A DNA stretch of 64,000 nucleotides from Calliopum simillimum (lineage: Eukaryota > Arthropoda > Insecta > Diptera > Lauxaniidae), in the NCBI GenBank assembly GCA_951812925.1, contig OX638369.1:2604001-2668000 (forward strand), given 5' to 3'. Shown piece after piece: positions 60,979-64,000 of this stretch. How positions within the stretch are numbered: position 1 is the stretch's first letter; each line of letters starts with the position of its first letter. The notes beneath the pieces were generated by a model. The model had not been told where the DNA came from and did no database searches. It was given only the letters and a program-made list of their open reading frames with translations. The position numbers were made by a program, and so were the translations under genes.

Positions 60979-62023
60979 AAATGTGTTAGTATTTATGTGG
61001 CATATTTTAAGCTCCTTTTTGAAACAATTTATCTAAAACAAGTGGACAATGAATACCACAGTCTTATGATGCTTAGAGCAATCTTAAGCTCTAGAGGTAG
61101 ATTCATTTAGATCAAAAGTTGATACTTTGTGTTACCATAAAAGCAAAGTTTGATACGGATAATTCCACTACTCCAAAGCCTTTTAGAATATCTCAAGAAT
61201 TAAAGGAGAATATGAATAAATAAATAAATAAAAGAAAGAAAAGTAACATTTTGTACCGTGTACATTTTGATGATTATATTTTTCAGATTTCTATGTGTTA
61301 TCACTGATAGATAAACATATAAATTTTAAGCTAAATACACTCAAATTGCGATTATCAATTTTCGAAAATAATCTTTAAACATGATTTAAAAGTGTAAAGT
61401 AATAAATGAGTGTACATAGTTACGTATGTATTTTCTTTGAGTGTAATCACGCCACTTATAAAGTGCGCTGGCTTTACTTTTATCATTAAACAAATAAAAG
61501 CAAAGTCATAAGAAATTTCTCTGTACTAAATATAAAAACTCTTATTGTATTAAACGAAGTATTGTAGGTCAGAGAAAAACCAAAGCAATTTTTTGCATTT
61601 CAAAACAAAAACAATAAAAGAAAGAGATTAATAAAAAAACCCACAAAATAAAAAAAACTAAAAATTAATTGAATGCTTGAAAAGGATGTTGATTCTTGAG
61701 ATCATAAAAAAATTCTGCATACAAATAAATGGTTGAAAACATACACAAATGTAGACAGGTTTTCAATTATCTCTGCGAAATTGACAACACTATTATTGTA
61801 AGGTGTCATCGAAGATGTTTTTAACATTTTAAACAGTATGCATAACTTATCAGTTTGTTTTCTGTTCTCTTTATATCAAAATTTCAGGGATGAGTATTAT
61901 GCAACAACTGCAACAAATTTTGATTTAATCGATAGCTCATTCATTTTTGTTATTGATGTTCATAAATCGAAATCGTATAAATATCCACAAATTTTTTCAA
62001 CTTTCGATGCGATGATGCGCCAA
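60979..62023. other. Intronic/intergenic DNA, no element recognised
   Basis: AT-rich; only short open frames such as 61838-62035. Confidence 0.4.
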
Positions 62024-63021
62024 ACTGTACATTAGGGGTGTTTTAGTGCACGAATTTTAGATTTTGATACTTGACACCCCTCAATTTTGTGAGGTTAAAA
62101 AAAAAAATGAGTTTGAAAAAAAATTTTGGGGATGGGGTGAGGGTAAGGGTTGGCTCATCGAAGTCAAAGATGAGAAAAAAGGAGAAACAATTTACTTACA
62201 GCCCTACAAGAGGGGCCACCTCTAGAGGTTCAAATGTATGACCGACCCACATTATTTTTCTCCCCAAATATTTTTACCAAGCATACCTACCTCTTATCTC
62301 TATCCCCTAAGGGGGCTTCCATACAAAATTGACATTTTTAGGAAATCAACCCCCACCACTCCCAGGGTGCCCCTAGAAGGGTCAAATGTATGACCGGCCC
62401 CTAGTATTTTTTCCTCCGCAACATTTTTTCCCACCATACTTATATTTAGAAATATATCCATGCTTAGGATTGGAAATAGGGGGTAGGTTTGCTGAGAAAA
62501 AACTTTGGAGGGGGGCTAATGGGGATCGGTCGTATATTTGACTCCTCTAGGAGTGACTTCTGGGCAGTCAGAGATAGAGGGTAAGTATGTTGGGAAAAAA
62601 TGTTGGTGAGGAAAAAATATTAGGGACCAGTCACACATTTGATCCTTCTAGGGGCACCCGGGGAGTGGTGGGGGTCGATTACCTAAAAATGTAAATTTTG
62701 TGTGGGAGCCCCTTTAGGGGTTAGAGATAGGGGGTAAGAATGCTTGATAAAAATGTTGGGTGGGGGGAAATAATGTGGGTCGGTAATACATTTGACCCCT
62801 CAAGAGGTGACCTCTAAACATTTGTAGGGCTGTATGCAAATTTTTTCTCTTTTTCTCTTACCTTTGACCTCGATGCGCCAACCTTTACCCTCACCCCACC
62901 CCCAAAATTTTTTTTGCAAACTCATTTTTTTTTCCAACCCCACAAAATTGAGAGGTTTCAAGTATCAAAATGTTGTTACTAAGGATCTCCATACATTCTT
63001 AAAACACCTCTACTGTACATT
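62024..63021. mobile_element. Foldback (FB)-like element with repeated arms and 10-bp target duplication
   Basis: ACTGTACATT occurs at 62024-62033 and 63012-63021 as a direct repeat. Between them the sequence starts AGGGGTGTTTTAG and ends TTAAAACACCTCT, and arms of about 450 bp are complementary throughout. Within each arm a module with CCCCTAGAAGGGTCAAATGT, ATGACCGGCCCCTA and CCCCTAAGGGGG occurs about twice. Modular inverted repeats with 9-10-bp target duplications are features of Drosophila Foldback and Mutator-like elements. No transposase is present. Confidence 0.75.
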
Positions 63022-63957
63022 GATAGATCTGTTTTGGTAAGGAACCACAAAGATGAGTGCAGGAGTTCTAAGGAGACTAAAGTCCATCATAGGCTCAAAA
63101 TTTTGACTGGGTATAATGGAAAAGTGATACATTTTTGTAATCATGACAAATATAGTTATGTAAATATCATTTAGTAATAAGTAGTAGTTACAATCCATTA
63201 ACTTTGATGAAGCACATACATTGCAGCAATACAAAAGATCATAATGTAAGCGCTTTTAAAATTCAACTCAAACAAGCGCTCTTTAAATGATTTCCGAAGA
63301 AGCGCTTTTAATTTTTTTCTTTTCGTTTGTTACAAAAGTTGTAGCTGTTGCTGTTGCTGTTGCTCTGGTATGCCTACATCACGTCTCGTGTTTAGCCACT
63401 TGGCATTCTATTTTGCTCAGAGTAGATACCACTAACACGAGTAATTGCTGTTATCACCAGATTGTTGCTTGTCATACGAGTGATAACACGAATTTAATAA
63501 TAAAAAATGTCATTGACCATCCACATGTGTGTAATCCACTCAAAGCGAAGCTTAGTCGTAGGTACATTGTTTGTTTGTATGCTTATGATACTCTTACATA
63601 TAGAGCTTTATTTGCATTGTTGTTGTTGTTTTTGCTTTAATTTCAACATTTGCTGTTGTTATTTAATAAACTTTTTGTTTTATTTTTATTTTTGCAATTT
63701 AACAATTTATAATTTAAAAATAGCATTGCGATAGGAGTGCTTTGATTGTTAGAGTTCACTGTAACAGCAGGAATACTCTCTGGTGAAAATCCTTTGTCAT
63801 GTCAATTTAAACGTAAATTATACATAAATGAAAAGTGATATAAATTAAAAAACCGATTAATAGTAGCGATATGTTTTAAAAAAATGTTTCATAATAGCAG
63901 TTTCATTTGTTTATTATTGTTATCCTGTTAATGGCACCACATTGAAAGTGTCTTTAT
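63022..63957. other. Intronic/intergenic DNA with short CTG/GTT runs
   Basis: GTTGCTGTTGCTGTTGCT near 63345 and GTTGTTGTT near 63618 are simple repeats that create a spurious 117-codon open frame (63287-63640). No supported gene. Confidence 0.4.
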
Positions 63958-64000
63958 TTTAAATAAAACCGTGTGAAATTTCACTCAAACTGTGTAAAAA
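63958..64000. repeat. Start of a second copy of the 37.4-kb MITE (cut by window end)
   Basis: AAATAAAACCGTGTGAAATT and TCACTCAAACTGTGTAAAAA match the end of the foldback at 37418 (AATAAAACTGTGTGAAATT). Truncated by the window edge. Confidence 0.6.

Noticed and set aside
63287..63640. 117-codon plus-strand open frame with hydrophobic stretches
   Set aside because: Its open reading comes largely from CTG/GTT microsatellite and T-rich runs; no recognisable protein.

Overview
The window is AT-rich, intron-containing animal DNA. Its four host genes are conserved metazoan genes that look dipteran, and the rest is mostly transposon debris of the I/LOA LINE, Ty3/gypsy, mariner, Tc1, piggyBac and hAT types plus many foldback elements. 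I infer a higher fly (Schizophora, e.g. a fruit-fly or blow-fly relative) with a repeat-rich genome. This rests on protein resemblance and repeat style; no database search was possible.

Layout. 1-4532 (minus): the first seven coding exons (592 residues) of a cullin, best matched to Cullin-2; the C-terminal exons lie left of the window. About 4620-9548 (plus): a nearly full-length I/LOA-type LINE inserted less than about 200 bp upstream of the cullin start codon, with ORF2 frameshifted and its RNase H domain mostly deleted. 9.5-19.1 kb: repeat-dominated DNA with foldback elements, GTT microsatellites, a 5'-truncated minus-strand LINE (14.3-16.4 kb), an 83-bp-period tandem array and a piggyBac-like C-terminal fragment. 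19704-24897 (plus): a four-exon Herp/HERPUD gene (ER stress and ER-associated degradation). 26.4-28.9 kb: degenerate tandem arrays with about 141-bp and 120-bp periods. 30474-40616 (plus): a complete nine-exon gene for bifunctional lysine-ketoglutarate reductase/saccharopine dehydrogenase (937 residues, mitochondrial lysine catabolism), with a defective Tc1-like transposon in intron 1 and a foldback MITE in intron 4. 41.6-41.8 kb: a possible hAT remnant. 42.5-43.6 kb: a long-TIR element. 44071-47571: a Ty3/gypsy-type LTR element with identical 224-bp LTRs and a 5-bp target duplication but a ruined interior. 47.7-48.5 kb: a possible minus-strand processed pseudogene. 49.4-50.8 kb: two more foldback elements, one with a tRNA-like core. 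55096-55152 (plus): the first coding exon of a gene resembling ethanolaminephosphotransferase 1; its later exons lie right of the window and its first intron fills the remainder.

The host genes do not form a functional unit; they are independent housekeeping or metabolic genes. The clearest architectural signal is the density of long inverted repeats: at least fourteen foldback structures from about 90 bp to over 1 kb, many inside introns. The strongest are a 1.06-kb palindrome (56.07-57.13 kb) and a Foldback-like element with repeated modules in its arms and a 10-bp direct repeat at its ends (62.02-63.02 kb).
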